From the NCBI GenBank assembly GCA_018224505.1, contig JAGTVD010000580.1, forward strand, positions 1 through 6,398: a stretch of 6,398 nt of DNA, written 5' to 3'. The position numbers were made by a program, and so were the translations under genes. Source of the DNA: Desulfatitalea sp. Its GTDB lineage: Bacteria > Desulfobacterota > Desulfobacteria > Desulfobacterales > Desulfosarcinaceae. The notes under the pieces are model-generated. The model was not told the DNA's origin and ran no database searches. It was given only the letters and a program-made list of their open reading frames with translations. This document shows positions 5,487 to 6,398 of this stretch, one piece after another (positions within the stretch are counted from its first letter, which is position 1; the number at the start of each line of letters is the position of its first letter).

Positions 5487-6290
5487 ATGACCGCACCACC
5501 GAAAAACGACGATGCGATTCTGGACCGCCCCGAGGTATGCCAAGCCATCTTTCACCCGCGCAGGGAGTGGGGCGACCCCGTCGTCACGGACAAAGACCAC
5601 CTGATCCCCGTGGCCCCGGACGTGAAGATCGGGGCCCGGTTTCACATGGCATCGCCATCGGCGGCCAACATTCTTTTTTTCCATGGCAACGGCGAAATCG
5701 TGTCGGATTATGAGGAGCTGGGGCCGCTGTACAACCGCGTCGGCATCAATTTCATGGTGGCGGATTACCGCGGCTATGGCCGCTCGGGCGGCACCCCCAC
5801 CGTCAGCGCCATGCTGGCCGACAGCCACCGGATTCTCGACTATGCCCGGACCTGGCTCGCCGACAACGGCCACAACGGCCCCCTGGTGGTGATGGGCCGC
5901 TCTTTGGGAAGCGCACCGGCCCTGGAGCTGGCCGCCGCCCATGGAGACACCATTGCCGGGCTGATCATCGAAAGCGGCTTCGCCATGGCCACCCCCCTGT
6001 TGCGATTGCTGGGGGTCGACACGAACCGCATCGGTTTTACGGAAGGCAAGGGATTCGGCAACCTTGACAAGGTGGCACATTATACGGGCCCGACCCTGAT
6101 CATCCATGCCGAACATGATCACATCATCCCCTTCACGGACGGGCAGGCCCTCTTCGAGGCCAGCGCGGCCGACCGGAAGCGTCTGGTGCGCATCGATGGC
6201 GCCAACCACAACGACATCTTCTACGTGGGCATGGCGACCTACATGCAGGCCATAGCGGATTTCATGCAAGCCATCGGCAAAGGCGCCTGA
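5487..6290 (+). CDS. Alpha/beta hydrolase of the BEM46/ABHD13 (COG1073-like) type
   Basis: A 267-residue predicted cytoplasmic serine hydrolase; no signal peptide or membrane helix is seen. The complete catalytic set is present: the oxyanion-side HGNGE (66-70), the strand-turn VADYRGYGRSGG (91-102), the nucleophile elbow GRSLGS with Ser139, the acid Asp211 in HAEHDHIIP, and the base His241 in GANHND. Spacing is normal for a minimal-lid alpha/beta hydrolase, and DYRGYGxSxG with GRSLG is the pattern of the BEM46/ABHD13/ABHD17 group. The substrate cannot be told from sequence; esters, thioesters (deacylation) or lipids are all possible. It is the last gene of the unit starting at 3466, 21 bases after the YhbP-like gene. 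It converges on a minus-strand gene whose stop is 21 bases away. Confidence 0.93.
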   Translation: MTAPPKNDDAILDRPEVCQAIFHPRREWGDPVVTDKDHLIPVAPDVKIGARFHMASPSAANILFFHGNGEIVSDYEELGPLYNRVGINFMVADYRGYGRSGGTPTVSAMLADSHRILDYARTWLADNGHNGPLVVMGRSLGSAPALELAAAHGDTIAGLIIESGFAMATPLLRLLGVDTNRIGFTEGKGFGNLDKVAHYTGPTLIIHAEHDHIIPFTDGQALFEASAADRKRLVRIDGANHNDIFYVGMATYMQAIADFMQAIGKGA

Positions 6291-6311
6291 CGCGTCATGT
6301 CGTGCGTCCGA

Positions 6312-6398
6312 TCATTCCGGCACCGTCAGGTAATCCTTTGACAGATGCACATAAACCATGGCCTCGCGGACATTGATGGCCAGCCGCTCCTCCCCGTA
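6312..6398 (-). CDS. C-terminal end of a convergent gene cut by the window edge, unidentified
   Basis: On the minus strand a frame enters at the window edge and stops at TGA (6314-6312), giving the last 28 residues, beginning YGEERLAINVREAMV and ending YLTVPE. Codon third positions are GC-rich like the neighbouring genes, and the peptide is well balanced with alternating charged and hydrophobic residues, suggesting real coding sequence. Another minus-strand frame is also open here but reads as Gly/Arg-rich, less protein-like sequence. Too little is visible to name a family. It converges with the hydrolase gene with 21 bases between stops, and no clear terminator is present between them. Confidence 0.5.
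   Translation of the reverse strand, partial: YGEERLAINVREAMVYVHLSKDYLTVPE

Noticed and set aside
5454..6269. Long minus-strand open frame opposite the alpha/beta hydrolase
   Set aside because: It mirrors the hydrolase gene, which carries a full catalytic triad and a strong ribosome binding site. The antisense product has no family pattern.
6289..6308. Terminator between the convergent genes (GACGC...GCGTC inverted repeat)
   Set aside because: The stem has only five pairs with a 10-base loop, and no T-run follows on either strand.

Overview
The window looks like chromosome from a GC-rich Gram-negative bacterium. Desulfobacterota (a Desulfosarcina-like sulfate reducer) is my best guess. That rests on the style of the elongation factor G, which resembles the spdEFG1/mitochondrial EF-G1 type, and on the mix of small conserved hypothetical genes. 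It is inference, not a search result.

Layout. (1) 1-1731 (+) is the 3' four-fifths of an EF-G gene whose start lies before the window. (2) 1870-2574 and 2601-2993 (+) are two closely spaced small genes: a stand-alone RecA/KaiC-like P-loop ATPase and a 130-residue FKBP-like protein with a Gly/Cys tail carrying four cysteines. (3) 2998-3320 (-) is a broken TatD-family metallohydrolase gene. It keeps its start and metal-site motifs, has one frameshift near 3200, and is cut off a few bases from the end of the FKBP-like gene. (4) 3321-3465 is a short AT-richer intergenic stretch with a good sigma70-like promoter. (5) 3466-6290 (+) is a compact three-gene unit: an EHD/dynamin-like nucleotidase with two membrane helices, a YhbP-like FMN split-barrel protein overlapping it by 4 bases, and an alpha/beta hydrolase 21 bases further on. 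(6) 6312-6398 (-) is the C-terminal end of a convergent gene that continues past the window.

How they fit together. EF-G is translation housekeeping. The ATPase and the Cys-tailed protein are probably cotranscribed, but no joint function is known to me. The three-gene unit pairs a predicted membrane-remodelling protein with a predicted flavin protein and a hydrolase; a shared role at the membrane is possible but only inferred from gene order. The items most worth a second look are the bacterial EHD-like protein with its own membrane hairpin, the Cys-tailed FKBP-like protein, and the decayed TatD gene at a probable deletion junction. No tRNA, rRNA, CRISPR array, insertion sequence or attachment site was seen.
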